Below are positions 17,287 through 26,753 of a DNA stretch of 64,000 bases, in pieces (positions within the stretch are counted from its first letter, which is position 1; each line of letters begins with the position of its first letter). The stretch is from positions 765,001 to 829,000 of the forward strand of contig NZ_CP079724.1 in NCBI RefSeq assembly GCF_019334565.1, read 5' to 3'. The notes under the pieces are model-generated. The model saw only the letters and a list, made by a program, of their open reading frames with translations, was not told where the DNA came from and did no database searches. Both the position numbers and the translations under genes were made by a program. The DNA is from Streptococcus oralis. Lineage in GTDB: Bacteria > Bacillota > Bacilli > Lactobacillales > Streptococcaceae.

Positions 17287-17949
17287 ATGAAGTTAAATAA
17301 ATATATTGATCATACGCTTTTAAAGCAAGATGCAAGCCAAGAACAAATTGATCGTTTGCTATCTGAAGCGCGTGAGTATGACTTTGCCAGCGTTTGTGTT
17401 AATCCCACATGGGTTAAACATGCGAAAACAGGGCTTGAAGGCTCAGATGTAAAAGTTTGTACAGTAGTAGGTTTTCCTTTGGGAGCAACAACTTCAGCTG
17501 TGAAAGCTTTTGAAACAAAGGAAGCTGTCCAAAATGGTGCAGATGAGATTGATATGGTTATCAATGTCGGTGCCCTCAAATCAGGCAATCTGGATTTGGT
17601 TGAATCGGACATCCGTGCTGTCGTAGAAGCAAGTGGTGACAAGCTGGTGAAAGTCATTATCGAAGCTTGCTTGTTGACAGACGATGAAAAGGTTGTGGCC
17701 TGCCAATTATCCCAGAAAGCAGGCGCTGACTTTGTCAAAACATCAACTGGATTTTCAACTGGTGGTGCCACTATTGAGGATGTTCAGTTGATGCGTGAAA
17801 CAGTCGGGCCAGATATGGGAGTTAAGGCAGCTGGTGGAGCTCGTTCATATGCAGATGCTGTCGCTTTTGTGGAAGCAGGCGCTATCCGTATCGGAACATC
17901 TGCTGGTGTAGCGATTTTAAAAGGAGAATTGGCAGATGGCGACTACTGA
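17287..17949 (+). CDS. deoC: deoxyribose-phosphate aldolase
   Basis: 220 aa class I aldolase that splits 2-deoxyribose-5-phosphate into acetaldehyde and glyceraldehyde-3-phosphate. The Schiff-base lysine is Lys151 in F-V-K-T-S-T-G-F; Asp89 and the second lysine in VKAAGG complete the site. CCAGGGAGA upstream serves as ribosome site. It overlaps cdd by 14 bases. Confidence 0.97.
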   Translation: MKLNKYIDHTLLKQDASQEQIDRLLSEAREYDFASVCVNPTWVKHAKTGLEGSDVKVCTVVGFPLGATTSAVKAFETKEAVQNGADEIDMVINVGALKSGNLDLVESDIRAVVEASGDKLVKVIIEACLLTDDEKVVACQLSQKAGADFVKTSTGFSTGGATIEDVQLMRETVGPDMGVKAAGGARSYADAVAFVEAGAIRIGTSAGVAILKGELADGDY

Positions 17950-18325
17950 GTTAATTGAACTAGCAATTGAAACCAGCAAACAAGCCTATGTCCCCTATTC
18001 TCATTTTCCCATAGGTGCTGTTTTAGTAGCCAAGGATGGTAGTATTTATACGGGTGTGAACATCGAGAATGCTAGTTATCCCTTGACTAATTGTGGAGAA
18101 CGTACTGCTATTTTTAAAGCAGTTTCGGAGGGGCAACGAGAGTTTTCAGAATTGATTGTCTACGGACAAACTGAAAAACCCATCTCGCCATGTGGTGCTT
18201 GTCGCCAGGTCATGGTTGAATTTTTTGAACAAGATCTAAAAGTGACTTTAGTCGCTAAAGATAAATCGACGGTCGAGATGACGGTCGGGGAGTTACTTCC
18301 ATACTCATTTACAGACTTAAACTAG
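17936..18325 (+). CDS. cdd: cytidine deaminase
   Basis: 129 aa tetrameric zinc enzyme that converts cytidine and deoxycytidine to uridine and deoxyuridine, feeding deoA. Zinc ligands Cys53, Cys86 and Cys89 and the proton-shuttle Glu55 lie in NCGERTA and [19 protein letters not shown] within deoC is its ribosome site. Confidence 0.97.
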   Translation: MATTELIELAIETSKQAYVPYSHFPIGAVLVAKDGSIYTGVNIENASYPLTNCGERTAIFKAVSEGQREFSELIVYGQTEKPISPCGACRQVMVEFFEQDLKVTLVAKDKSTVEMTVGELLPYSFTDLN

Positions 18326-18331
18326 TCTGAG

Positions 18332-18348
18332 TCACTCTCTGAGTGACG
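18332..18348 (+). other. Intercistronic hairpin between cdd and the lipoprotein gene
   Basis: GTCACTC TCT GAGTGAC, a 7-bp perfect stem with no T tract. It more likely affects mRNA processing or stability than termination, and would separate the highly expressed lipoprotein message from the enzymes upstream. Confidence 0.5.
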
Positions 18349-18414
18349 CGGTCCTTGTGGCCAACCAATCCATACTTGCAACATCGTTGCACATCTTATT
18401 TAGGAGGTTCAGTA

Positions 18415-19470
18415 ATGAACAAGAAACAATGGCTAGGCCTTGGTCTAGTTGCAGTAGCAGCAGTTGGACTTGCTGCATGTGGTAACCGCTCTTCTCGTAA
18501 CGCAGCTTCATCTTCATCAGAAATGAAGACCAAAGCAGCAATCGTAACAGATACTGGTGGTGTTGATGATAAATCATTTAACCAATCAGCTTGGGAAGGT
18601 TTGCAAGACTGGGGTAAAGAACACAATCTTTCTAAAGATAAAGGTTATACTTACTTCCAATCAACAAGCGAAGCAGACTATGCTAACAACTTGCAACAAG
18701 CGGCTGGAAGTTACAACCTGATCTTCGGTGTTGGTTTTGCCCTTCACAATGCAGTTGAGGAAGCAGCAAAAGACCACTCTGACCTAAACTATGTCTTGAT
18801 TGATGATGTGATTGAAGGTCAAAAGAATGTTGCGAGCGTAAGATTTGCGGATAACGAAGCAGCTTACCTTGCTGGTGTTGCAGCAGCGAAAACTACGAAA
18901 ACAAAACAAGTTGGTTTTGTAGGTGGTATCGAATCTGAAGTTATTTCACGTTTTGCAGCTGGATTCAAAGCTGGTGTTGAGTCAGTAGACCCATCTATCA
19001 AAGTCCAAGTTGACTACGCTGGTTCATTTGGTGATGCTGCCAAAGGTAAAACAATCGCAGCAGCTCAATACGCTGCCGGTGCAGACGTTGTCTACCAAGC
19101 AGCTGGTGGTACAGGTGCTGGTGTCTTTGCTGAAGCAAAATCATTAAATGAAAACAAAAATGAAGACGAAAAAGTTTGGGTTATCGGTGTAGACCGTGAC
19201 CAAGCAGCAGAAGGTAAATACACTTCTAAAGATGGTAAAGAATCTAACTTCGTTCTTGTATCTACATTGAAACAAGTTGGTACAACTGTAAAAGATATTG
19301 CCAACAAAACAGAAAAAGGTGAATTCCCTGGTGGACAAGTGATTGTTTACTCATTGAAAGATAAAGGGGTTGAGCTAGCAGTAACAAACCTTTCAGAAGA
19401 AGGTAAAAAAGCTGTTGAAGATGCAAAAGCTAAAATCCTTGACGGAAGCGTAAAAGTTCCTGAAAAATAA
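18415..19470 (+). CDS. pnrA: nucleoside-binding lipoprotein of the BMP/PnrA family
   Basis: 351 aa. Signal peptide with lipobox L-A-A-C (Cys22), then a low-complexity Ser linker and a BMP (Med) domain starting KAAIVTDTGGVDDKSFNQSAW. Family members bind purine or pyrimidine nucleosides; the pneumococcal homologue is known as PnrA. The ATG at 18415 is preceded by AGGAGG at 8 bases; an in-frame GTG at 18343 would bury the signal peptide and is rejected. The ABC genes downstream complete an importer. Confidence 0.95.
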   Translation: MNKKQWLGLGLVAVAAVGLAACGNRSSRNAASSSSEMKTKAAIVTDTGGVDDKSFNQSAWEGLQDWGKEHNLSKDKGYTYFQSTSEADYANNLQQAAGSYNLIFGVGFALHNAVEEAAKDHSDLNYVLIDDVIEGQKNVASVRFADNEAAYLAGVAAAKTTKTKQVGFVGGIESEVISRFAAGFKAGVESVDPSIKVQVDYAGSFGDAAKGKTIAAAQYAAGADVVYQAAGGTGAGVFAEAKSLNENKNEDEKVWVIGVDRDQAAEGKYTSKDGKESNFVLVSTLKQVGTTVKDIANKTEKGEFPGGQVIVYSLKDKGVELAVTNLSEEGKKAVEDAKAKILDGSVKVPEK

Positions 19471-19488
19471 TGGATAAAAGTCATTTCT

Positions 19489-19517
19489 TAGGAAGCGGCC
19501 ATCGGTCGCTTCTTTAA
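19489..19517 (+). terminator. Partial terminator or processing hairpin after the lipoprotein gene
   Basis: GAAGCGGCC / GGTCGCTTC (9 bp, one G-U) with loop ATC, followed by only TTTAAG. The short T tract suggests leaky termination that keeps the ABC genes below the binding protein in expression. Confidence 0.6.
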
Positions 19518-19606
19518 GAATTGAGGCAATTTTTGTCTCAATAAAGCTTGTTAATGTGATTAGCAGGTTTTATTGAAATAAAATAAACCTCTGAAAGGAA
19601 GAGCAC

Positions 19607-21142
19607 ATGGCACACGAAAATGTCATTGAGATGCGGGATATTACCAAGGTGTTTGGTGAATTTGTAGCAAACGACAAAATCAACTTGCAACTGCGAAAAG
19701 GTGAAATCCATGCACTTTTAGGAGAAAATGGAGCGGGTAAATCCACTCTGATGAATATGCTGGCAGGACTTCTTGAACCAACGAGTGGTGAAATTGTGGT
19801 GAATGGTCAGGTTGTAAAACTAGACTCACCATCTAAAGCCGCTGGTCTTGGAATTGGGATGGTTCACCAACATTTCATGTTGGTTGAGGCTTTTACAGTA
19901 GCTGAGAATATCATTTTAGGAAGTGAAGTCACTAAAAATGGTGTTCTAGATATAGCTGGTGCTACTAAAGAAATTAAGGCTCTTTCTGAACGTTATGGTT
20001 TGGCAGTGGATCCAGCTGCTAAGGTGGCGGATATTTCCGTTGGTGCCCAACAACGTGTAGAGATCTTGAAAACACTCTATCGTGGTGCTGATATCCTTAT
20101 CTTTGACGAACCTACAGCCGTATTGACTCCTTCAGAGATTGATGAGTTGATGGCAATCATGAAAAACCTTGTCAAAGAAGGGAAGTCTATCATTTTGATT
20201 ACCCATAAACTGGATGAGATTCGTGCGGTATCCAATCGAGTGACGGTTATCCGTCGTGGGAAATCAATCCAGACAGTTGAAATCGCAGGGGCAACAAATG
20301 CGGACTTGGCAGAAATGATGGTTGGACGCTCAGTCTCCTTTAAAACGGAAAAACAAGCACCACAACCCAAAGAAGTGGTCTTGTCTATCAAAGACTTGGT
20401 TGTCAATGAAAACCGCGGTGTACCAGCTGTGAAGAATCTTTCTTTGGATGTTCGTGCTGGGGAGATTGTCGGTATTGCAGGTATTGATGGCAATGGTCAA
20501 TCTGAACTCATTCAAGCCATTACAGGTCTTCGTAAGATTGAGTCAGGTAGCGTTGAATTAAAAGGCAAATCAATCGTAGGGATGCATCCTCGACAAATTA
20601 CAGAACTAAGCGTGGGGCACGTTCCTGAGGACCGTCACCGTGATGGCTTGATTTTGGAGATGATGATTTCAGAAAATATCGCTCTTCAAACCTACTACAA
20701 AGAACCACTCAGCAAGAATGGTATCTTAAACTATGCAAATATCACTTCACATGCTAAGAAATTGATGGAAGAATTTGACGTCCGTGCGGCAAGCGAATTT
20801 GTTCCAGCAGCAGCTCTTTCAGGAGGAAATCAACAAAAAGCGATTATCGCTCGTGAGATTGATCGAGATCCTGATCTCCTTATCGTCAGCCAGCCAACTC
20901 TTGGTTTGGATGTCGGTGCCATTGAATATATCCACAAACGTTTGATTGAAGAGCGTGATAACGGGAAGGCTGTCCTTGTTGTCAGCTTTGAATTGGATGA
21001 GATTTTAAATGTCTCAGACCGAATTGCTGTTATTCACGATGGTAAAATTCAAGGTATTGTATCGCCAGAAACAACTAACAAACAAGAACTTGGTGTCTTG
21101 ATGGCAGGTGGAAACTTGGGAAAGGAGAAGAGTGATGTCTAA
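19607..21142 (+). CDS. nucleoside ABC transporter, ATP-binding protein
   Basis: 511 aa with two fused ABC domains. Domain 1 has Walker A GENGAGKST (39-47) and a signature changed to ISVGAQQR; domain 2 has a degenerate P-loop (GIDGNGQSE) and signature LSGGNQQK. This asymmetry is typical of CUT2-type and BMP-linked transporters such as NupA of S. mutans. Ribosome site GAAAGGAAG precedes the ATG. It overlaps the first permease gene by 8 bases. Confidence 0.94.
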   Translation: MAHENVIEMRDITKVFGEFVANDKINLQLRKGEIHALLGENGAGKSTLMNMLAGLLEPTSGEIVVNGQVVKLDSPSKAAGLGIGMVHQHFMLVEAFTVAENIILGSEVTKNGVLDIAGATKEIKALSERYGLAVDPAAKVADISVGAQQRVEILKTLYRGADILIFDEPTAVLTPSEIDELMAIMKNLVKEGKSIILITHKLDEIRAVSNRVTVIRRGKSIQTVEIAGATNADLAEMMVGRSVSFKTEKQAPQPKEVVLSIKDLVVNENRGVPAVKNLSLDVRAGEIVGIAGIDGNGQSELIQAITGLRKIESGSVELKGKSIVGMHPRQITELSVGHVPEDRHRDGLILEMMISENIALQTYYKEPLSKNGILNYANITSHAKKLMEEFDVRAASEFVPAAALSGGNQQKAIIAREIDRDPDLLIVSQPTLGLDVGAIEYIHKRLIEERDNGKAVLVVSFELDEILNVSDRIAVIHDGKIQGIVSPETTNKQELGVLMAGGNLGKEKSDV

Positions 21143-22193
21143 AAAATTACAACAAATTTCGGTTCCCTTGATTTCCGTATTCTTAGGAATCTTGCTCGGA
21201 GCCATTGTCATGTGGATCTTCGGATATGATGCTATCTGGGGTTATGAGGAGTTGTTCTATACAGCTTTCGGTAGTCTTCGTGGAGTTGGTGAAATTTTCC
21301 GTGCCATGGGTCCTCTTGTCTTGATAGGTCTTGGTTTCGCAGTTGCCAGTCGAGCAGGTTTCTTTAACGTTGGACTTCCTGGTCAAGCACTTGCAGGCTG
21401 GATTCTCAGTGGTTGGTTTGCCTTGTCAAATCCAGATATGCCTCGTCTCGTTTTGATTCCATTGACAGTGATCATTGCTTTGATCGCAGGTGGAATTGTT
21501 GGTGCGATTCCAGGTATCCTCAGAGCCTATCTCGGTACGTCAGAGGTTATCGTGACCATCATGATGAACTACATTGTATTGTATGTGGGAAATGCCTTTA
21601 TTCATGCCTTTCCGAAAGATATTATGCAAAGTACAGACTCAACGATTCGTGTTAGTGCCAATGCTACTTACCAGACACCATGGTTATCAGAGTTGACTGG
21701 AAATTCCCGTATGAATATTGGAATCTTCTTTGCAATCATTGCTGTAGCTGTGATTTGGTTCTTGCTCAAGAAAACGACTCTCGGTTTTGAAATTCGTGCA
21801 GTTGGTCTTAATCCCCATGCTTCAGAGTACGCTGGTATTTCAGCAAAACGTACAATCATTCTATCAATGATTATCTCTGGTGCCTTGGCTGGTCTTGGTG
21901 GGGCGGTAGAAGGTCTTGGAACCTTCCAAAACGTTTACGTTCAGGGATCATCATTAGCTATCGGATTTAACGGGATGGCAGTTAGTTTGCTTGCTGGAAA
22001 TTCACCAATTGGAATTCTCTTTGCAGCCTTCTTATTTGGTGTTCTACAAGTTGGTGCACCGGGTATGAACGCAGCGCAAGTTCCGTCTGAGCTTGTCAGC
22101 ATTGTAACAGCGTCTATTATCTTCTTTGTCAGCGTTCACTACATTATCGAACGCTTTGTCAAACCTAAAAAACAAGTTAAAGGAGGTAAGTAA
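21135..22193 (+). CDS. nucleoside ABC transporter permease 1
   Basis: 352 aa, about ten hydrophobic helices, of the BPD_transp_2 family (NupP/YufP type). The ATG at 21135 follows AAAGGAGAAGAG; a longer in-frame start at 21108 would add nine charged residues without a ribosome site. It works with the ATPase and a second permease as a heterodimer. Confidence 0.92.
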   Translation: MSKKLQQISVPLISVFLGILLGAIVMWIFGYDAIWGYEELFYTAFGSLRGVGEIFRAMGPLVLIGLGFAVASRAGFFNVGLPGQALAGWILSGWFALSNPDMPRLVLIPLTVIIALIAGGIVGAIPGILRAYLGTSEVIVTIMMNYIVLYVGNAFIHAFPKDIMQSTDSTIRVSANATYQTPWLSELTGNSRMNIGIFFAIIAVAVIWFLLKKTTLGFEIRAVGLNPHASEYAGISAKRTIILSMIISGALAGLGGAVEGLGTFQNVYVQGSSLAIGFNGMAVSLLAGNSPIGILFAAFLFGVLQVGAPGMNAAQVPSELVSIVTASIIFFVSVHYIIERFVKPKKQVKGGK

Positions 22194-22195
22194 GG

Positions 22196-23151
22196 ATGTC
22201 TATTACAACATTACTCACCCTCTTGGTCTCTTCTATGCTGATTTACTCAGCACCACTTATTTTTACGAGTATCGGAGGAGTTTTCTCTGAACGTGGTGGT
22301 GTCGTTAACGTCGGTCTTGAAGGAATTATGGTTATGGGAGCCTTTTCTGGGGTTGTCTTTAACCTTGAGTTTGCAGAACAACTTGGAGCGGCGACTCCTT
22401 GGATTTCCTTGTTAGTTGCTGGTATCGTGGGAGCTATTTTCTCCCTCATCCATGCCGTCGCTACAGTTCATTTCCGTGCAGACCATGTTGTCAGTGGTAC
22501 AGTATTGAACTTGATGGCTCCTGCCCTAGCAGTTTTCTTGGTTAAAGTTCTTTATAACAAAGGGCAAACGGATAACTTAAGCCAGACTTTCGGACGTTTT
22601 GATTTCCCAGTTTTGGCTGATATCCCTGTGATTGGAGATATCTTCTTCAAGTCAACAAGTTTGCTAGGTTATATCGCGATTGCCTTCTCATTCCTTGCAT
22701 GGTTTATTCTCTTTAAGACACGTTTGGTCTTCGCCTTCGCTCTGTTGGTGAACACCCTCAGGCAGCGGATACCTTGGGGATCAATGTCTACAAGATGCGA
22801 TATCTTGGGGTTATTATTTCAGGATTCCTAGGTGGAATTGGGGGAGCAATTTATGCTCAATCCATTTCAGTTAACTTCTCAGTGACAACTATTATCGGTC
22901 CTGGATTTATCGCCCTTGCTGCGATGATCTTTGGTAAATGGAACCCAATTGGTGCTATGCTTTCTAGTCTTTTCTTTGGACTTTCACAAAGTTTGGCAGT
23001 TATCGGTTCTCAATTACCTTTCCTACAAGGAGTTCCAGCGGTTTACCTTCAAATCGCGCCTTATGTCTTGACCATTCTTGTCTTGGCAGCCTTCTTTGGA
23101 AAAGCAGTTGCGCCTAAGGCAGATGGTATCAACTACATCAAGTCAAAATAA
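22196..23151 (+). pseudogene. nucleoside ABC transporter permease 2, frameshifted
   Basis: The first 176 or so codons read as a BPD_transp_2 permease (NupQ/YufQ type) up to ILFKTR, then the frame runs out of family and stops at 22829-22831. The correct frame resumes from about 22725 (GLRLRSVGEHPQAADTLGINVYKMRY...) and runs to the normal C-terminus at 23151. Restoring one T to the run TTT at 22723-22725 (CGTTTGGT to CGTTTTGGT) gives one 318-aa protein, the family length. The lesion is either a real loss of function, a phase-variable slip or a sequencing error in a homopolymer. The ribosome site AAGGAGGT and all surrounding sequence are intact, so any decay is recent. Confidence 0.9.
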
Positions 23152-23156
23152 GCATA

Positions 23157-23190
23157 CAAAAAAACGCCAGTTTCAAACTGGCGTTTTATT
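23157..23190. terminator. Bidirectional terminator of the nucleoside operon and plsY
   Basis: AAAACGCCAGT / ACTGGCGTTTT, an 11-bp perfect stem with loop TTCAA and T/A runs on both sides. It overlaps the plsY stop codon. Confidence 0.93.
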
Positions 23191-23827
23191 TATTAGGATT
23201 TTGATGGGTTAGGTTCAATCCCCAAGGGACAAGATTTTCAGTTTTATTTTTGATACGTATGATATTATCCTTGTGACGAATGATAATCAAGCTAGCAAGT
23301 GCTAGGATAATCAGAATGAAGAGAGGGTCATAGCTACTCAGGATAAATCCAAATAGTGGAAATAGGAGAACTCCGATAACGGCTGCAATAGAAGCAGTAA
23401 CGCTTGATAGTGAAATCATACTACCTAGATAGAGGCTTCCAAAGAATACGATTGCTAGATAAAAACAGAAAACAGGCGCAAATCCGAAAATCACTCCAGC
23501 ACTGGTTGCGACAGCCTTGCCACCTTTAAATTCTGCAAAGATAGGAAAGGTATGTCCAATTACGGCCAAAAGACCAAAGACAAGAGGTGATACACCTTGA
23601 AGGTGGAAAAGGATTGGAAGGAGAGTGGCCAAGGTTCCTTTAAAGAAATCAATCACAAAGGTTGCCATACCCGCTTTCTTACCTAAAATTCGGAAAGTAT
23701 TGGTTGTTCCGGTGTTTCCAGAACCATGTTCACGCAGATTTGTTTGAAAGAAGATTTGTCCAATCCAAAGACCAGACGGAATCGAACCTAGCAGATAAGC
23801 TAAAATTAATAATACAAATGTCATCAT
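23186..23827 (-). CDS. plsY: glycerol-3-phosphate acyltransferase PlsY
   Basis: 213 aa, about five membrane helices. It transfers acyl from acyl-phosphate (made by PlsX) to glycerol-3-phosphate, the first step of phospholipid synthesis. The family motifs are present: [21 protein letters not shown], split around GS(G)N, and [10 protein letters not shown]. The start ATG (23827, followed by a second ATG) lies six bases after TATAAT with extended TGG, so no ribosome site fits and a leaderless mRNA is predicted. It is divergent from parE. Confidence 0.96.
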   Translation of the reverse strand: MMTFVLLILAYLLGSIPSGLWIGQIFFQTNLREHGSGNTGTTNTFRILGKKAGMATFVIDFFKGTLATLLPILFHLQGVSPLVFGLLAVIGHTFPIFAEFKGGKAVATSAGVIFGFAPVFCFYLAIVFFGSLYLGSMISLSSVTASIAAVIGVLLFPLFGFILSSYDPLFILIILALASLIIIRHKDNIIRIKNKTENLVPWGLNLTHQNPNK

Positions 23828-23833
23828 AGTACT

Positions 23834-23862
23834 ATTATACCATGAAATGGTATAGAAAGTCA
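23834..23862 (-). promoter_or_regulatory. plsY promoter with 19-bp palindrome
   Basis: Minus strand TGACTT (23862-23857), 17-base spacer, TATAAT (23839-23834), extended TGG. The perfect palindrome TATACCAT-GAA-ATGGTATA (23836-23854) covers the -10 and most of the spacer, an ideal place for a repressor. It is not the FabT or FapR consensus as I know them. Confidence 0.65.
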
Positions 23863-23962
23863 GAGAATATCCTGTGAAATTGTGACAGCTGAAAGGGAAA
23901 AGCTTTGCAAAATCGCTAGAAAACCTGTAAAATAGAAAAGATGAACAAATAGGAGGTTCCTT

Positions 23963-25906
23963 GTGTCAAAAAAGGAAATCAATATTAATAACTACAATGA
24001 TGACGCCATTCAGGTGCTAGAAGGGTTGGATGCGGTCCGTAAACGTCCAGGGATGTACATTGGATCGACCGACGGAGCAGGTCTCCATCACCTAGTCTGG
24101 GAAATCGTGGATAATGCGGTTGACGAAGCCTTGTCTGGATTTGGTGATCGCATCGATGTGACGATTAATAAGGACGGGAGTTTAACGGTTCAAGACCACG
24201 GACGTGGGATGCCAACGGGAATGCACGCCATGGGAATTCCAACTGTTGAAGTTATCTTTACCATTCTCCACGCTGGAGGGAAATTCGGTCAAGGTGGCTA
24301 TAAGACATCTGGAGGTCTTCACGGAGTCGGTTCTTCGGTTGTTAATGCCCTCTCAAGTTGGTTGGAAGTTGAAATTACCCGTGACGGTACAGTCTACAAG
24401 CAACGTTTTGAAAATGGCGGGAAACCCGTCACAACCTTGAAGAAAATTGGTACAGCACCCAAGTCTAAGACCGGTACCAAAGTCACTTTCATGCCTGACG
24501 CGACGATTTTCTCTACGACTGACTTCAAATACAATACCATTTCAGAACGACTCAATGAGTCAGCCTTTCTCTTAAAAAATGTGACCTTGTCTTTAACAGA
24601 TAAGCGAACAGATGAAGCAATCGAATTCCATTATGAGAACGGGGTACAAGACTTTGTTTCTTACCTCAATGAAGACAAGGAAACCTTGACGCCAGTCCTA
24701 TACTTTGAAGGCGAAGACAATGGTTTCCAAGTGGAGATTGCCCTCCAGTACAATGATGGATTTTCAGATAACATTCTATCCTTTGTCAATAACGTTCGTA
24801 CTAAAGATGGTGGAACACATGAGACAGGACTCAAGTCTGCCATTACCAAGGTTATGAATGACTATGCGCGCAAGACAGGACTTCTCAAGGAAAAAGATAA
24901 AAACCTTGAAGGGTCAGACTACCGCGAGGGACTAGCAGCCGTTCTTTCTATTCTCGTTCCTGAAGAACACCTCCAGTTTGAGGGTCAGACCAAGGATAAA
25001 CTGGGGAGTCCACTAGCTCGTCCGGTTGTGGATGGAATTGTGGCTGATAAGTTGACCTTCTTCCTTATGGAAAATGGAGAATTGGCTTCCAATCTCATTC
25101 GCAAGGCTATCAAGGCGCGTGATGCTCGTGAGGCAGCTCGCAAAGCGCGTGATGAGAGCCGAAATGGTAAGAAAAATAAAAAAGACAAGGGCTTGCTTTC
25201 TGGTAAATTGACTCCAGCCCAGTCTAAAAACCCTGCAAAGAATGAACTCTACCTAGTCGAAGGAGATTCTGCCGGTGGTTCTGCCAAGCAAGGTCGTGAC
25301 CGTAAATTCCAAGCTATCTTGCCTCTTCGTGGCAAGGTTATCAATACAGCCAAGGCTAAGATGGCGGATATCCTCAAAAATGAAGAAATCAATACCATGA
25401 TTTATACCATCGGTGCTGGTGTTGGAGCAGATTTCTCACTTGAAGATGCCAACTATGACAAGATTATTATCATGACCGATGCCGACACCGACGGTGCCCA
25501 TATCCAAACTCTTCTTTTAACATTCTTCTACCGTTATATGCGTCCGCTAGTTGAGGCAGGCCATGTCTATATCGCCCTTCCTCCACTTTACAAGATGTCC
25601 AAAGGGAAAGGTAAGAAAGAAGAAGTGGCCTATGCTTGGACGGATGGTGAGTTAGAAGAACTTCGCAAGCAGTTCGGTAAAGGCGCTACGCTCCAACGCT
25701 ATAAAGGTCTTGGTGAGATGAATGCAGACCAACTCTGGGAAACAACCATGAACCCAGAAACGCGTACCCTCATCCGTGTCACTATCGAAGACCTAGCACG
25801 CGCTGAACGTCGCGTCAATGTCCTTATGGGAGATAAGGTCGAACCACGCCGTAAGTGGATTGAGGATAATGTCAAGTTTACGCTTGAGGAAGCGACTGTG
25901 TTTTAA
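23963..25906 (+). CDS. parE: DNA topoisomerase IV subunit B
   Basis: 647 aa ATPase subunit that works with ParC to decatenate daughter chromosomes. It has the GHKL ATPase domain ([28 protein letters not shown]), transducer and TOPRIM ([19 protein letters not shown]). The quinolone-related positions Asp435 and Ile460 are wild type. The start is GTG, 7 bases after AGGAGG. The next gene begins 12 bases downstream, so parE may carry the membrane-protein islet on its transcript. Confidence 0.98.
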   Translation: MSKKEININNYNDDAIQVLEGLDAVRKRPGMYIGSTDGAGLHHLVWEIVDNAVDEALSGFGDRIDVTINKDGSLTVQDHGRGMPTGMHAMGIPTVEVIFTILHAGGKFGQGGYKTSGGLHGVGSSVVNALSSWLEVEITRDGTVYKQRFENGGKPVTTLKKIGTAPKSKTGTKVTFMPDATIFSTTDFKYNTISERLNESAFLLKNVTLSLTDKRTDEAIEFHYENGVQDFVSYLNEDKETLTPVLYFEGEDNGFQVEIALQYNDGFSDNILSFVNNVRTKDGGTHETGLKSAITKVMNDYARKTGLLKEKDKNLEGSDYREGLAAVLSILVPEEHLQFEGQTKDKLGSPLARPVVDGIVADKLTFFLMENGELASNLIRKAIKARDAREAARKARDESRNGKKNKKDKGLLSGKLTPAQSKNPAKNELYLVEGDSAGGSAKQGRDRKFQAILPLRGKVINTAKAKMADILKNEEINTMIYTIGAGVGADFSLEDANYDKIIIMTDADTDGAHIQTLLLTFFYRYMRPLVEAGHVYIALPPLYKMSKGKGKKEEVAYAWTDGELEELRKQFGKGATLQRYKGLGEMNADQLWETTMNPETRTLIRVTIEDLARAERRVNVLMGDKVEPRRKWIEDNVKFTLEEATVF

Positions 25907-25918
25907 GGGGCATGAATA

Positions 25919-26395
25919 ATGGTTGATTCAGGATATTCGATTTTTGGTAGTTACTTGGGTTTGGTTTTCTTAGTTTCTTTACCCTCGGCTATTCTTGCAT
26001 TCTACATTAACAGTCGAAAAAAAAGTTTCCAAGGTTTATATGCACCGATTGTATTTACCTTGTTTATGATCTTGATGCTTTTATTCAATATGGATTCGTC
26101 AGAATCCGGTTCTTTAGTGGCATCCTTTGTCATGATTTTATTTGGTTTTCCTTTGATAGCAGGAGCCTTAATCTACACACTTATTCGATTGTGTTATGTC
26201 TATCCGGAGAAACGGTGGAAGGCTTTTTTGATTTTCCTATCCTATATTTTAGGTCCCCTATCTGTAGGTATTCTGGGATGGTATGTGGTAAATTTAGTTC
26301 AGATCCATCTGTTGACATTCTTGGTAATGATTTTGATGATTCTAGTTTCCTATCTTCCTCCTCTCTATCTCCATTACACCAAACGAAATCAGTAA
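25919..26395 (+). CDS. small membrane protein, four-helix islet family
   Basis: 158 aa with about four to five helices and a basic end (YTKRNQ). It is clearly related to the protein at 28121-28612: shared landmarks are GLY-API/GLFFPI, then LIRLCYVYPEKRWKAF / SIRLYYLYKSIKWRVF, then LVSYLPPLYL / IVSYLPCQYL. I do not recognise the family. It starts 12 bases after parE with GGGGCATGAATA before the ATG, a weak ribosome site, so it may depend on parE translation. Confidence 0.75.
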   Translation: MVDSGYSIFGSYLGLVFLVSLPSAILAFYINSRKKSFQGLYAPIVFTLFMILMLLFNMDSSESGSLVASFVMILFGFPLIAGALIYTLIRLCYVYPEKRWKAFLIFLSYILGPLSVGILGWYVVNLVQIHLLTFLVMILMILVSYLPPLYLHYTKRNQ

Positions 26396-26423
26396 GACAT
26401 AGAATACTTTTTGGTTGGGTATA

Positions 26424-26531
26424 GTGATTAATTACTTAGATTATGTCAGAGATGGCAAATGGTTTACGATTTATAATGAAAAACAATTTCAAACAGCTCT
26501 AAGTGATGAAGAATTGAAATATGAGAACTGA
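26424..26531 (+). pseudogene. gene fragment or very small ORF, 35 codons
   Basis: Open from a GTG at 26424 to TGA at 26531. The protein includes YLDYVRDGKWFTIYNEKQF and ends ELKYEN; its composition is protein-like (Trp, Tyr and charged residues well mixed) but no ribosome site precedes it. It most likely is a leftover of a larger gene. Confidence 0.35.
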
Positions 26532-26730
26532 TCAGGAAATACTTGGACTGATTTTAGGGACAGTTAAAACTTTAAAAGTTGACGCTGGTAGGAACTCAAG
26601 TATCTCCTCCTCAATAATCTGACGGATGACCTTACTCAGACCCGTTTCTTTAAGGGTATAACCTATACCAGACAGGGGAGTTGTAAAATTCAAGTAAAGG
26701 TGATGATTATCTTTTGTAGGTAAACAATCG
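26532..26730 (-). pseudogene. gene fragment on the minus strand
   Basis: About 65 codons open without a start codon or ribosome site, ending in TGA at 26532-26534. The text includes DCLPTKDNHHLYLNF, GIGYTLKETGLSKVI and RQIIEEEILEFL, which looks like real protein sequence. The fragment runs antisense into the start region of the next membrane-protein gene. No family is recognised. Confidence 0.35.
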
Positions 26731-26753
26731 CTAAAACTATTGGAGGTGCGGTA

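Larger units (their letters stand above)
26396..26753. other. Gap between membrane-protein genes with decayed coding fragments
   Basis: 358 bases without an intact gene. It contains a 35-codon plus-strand fragment (26424-26531) and, directly next to it, an open minus-strand stretch (26532-26730). Both look like remains of genes and are listed separately. Confidence 0.6.
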
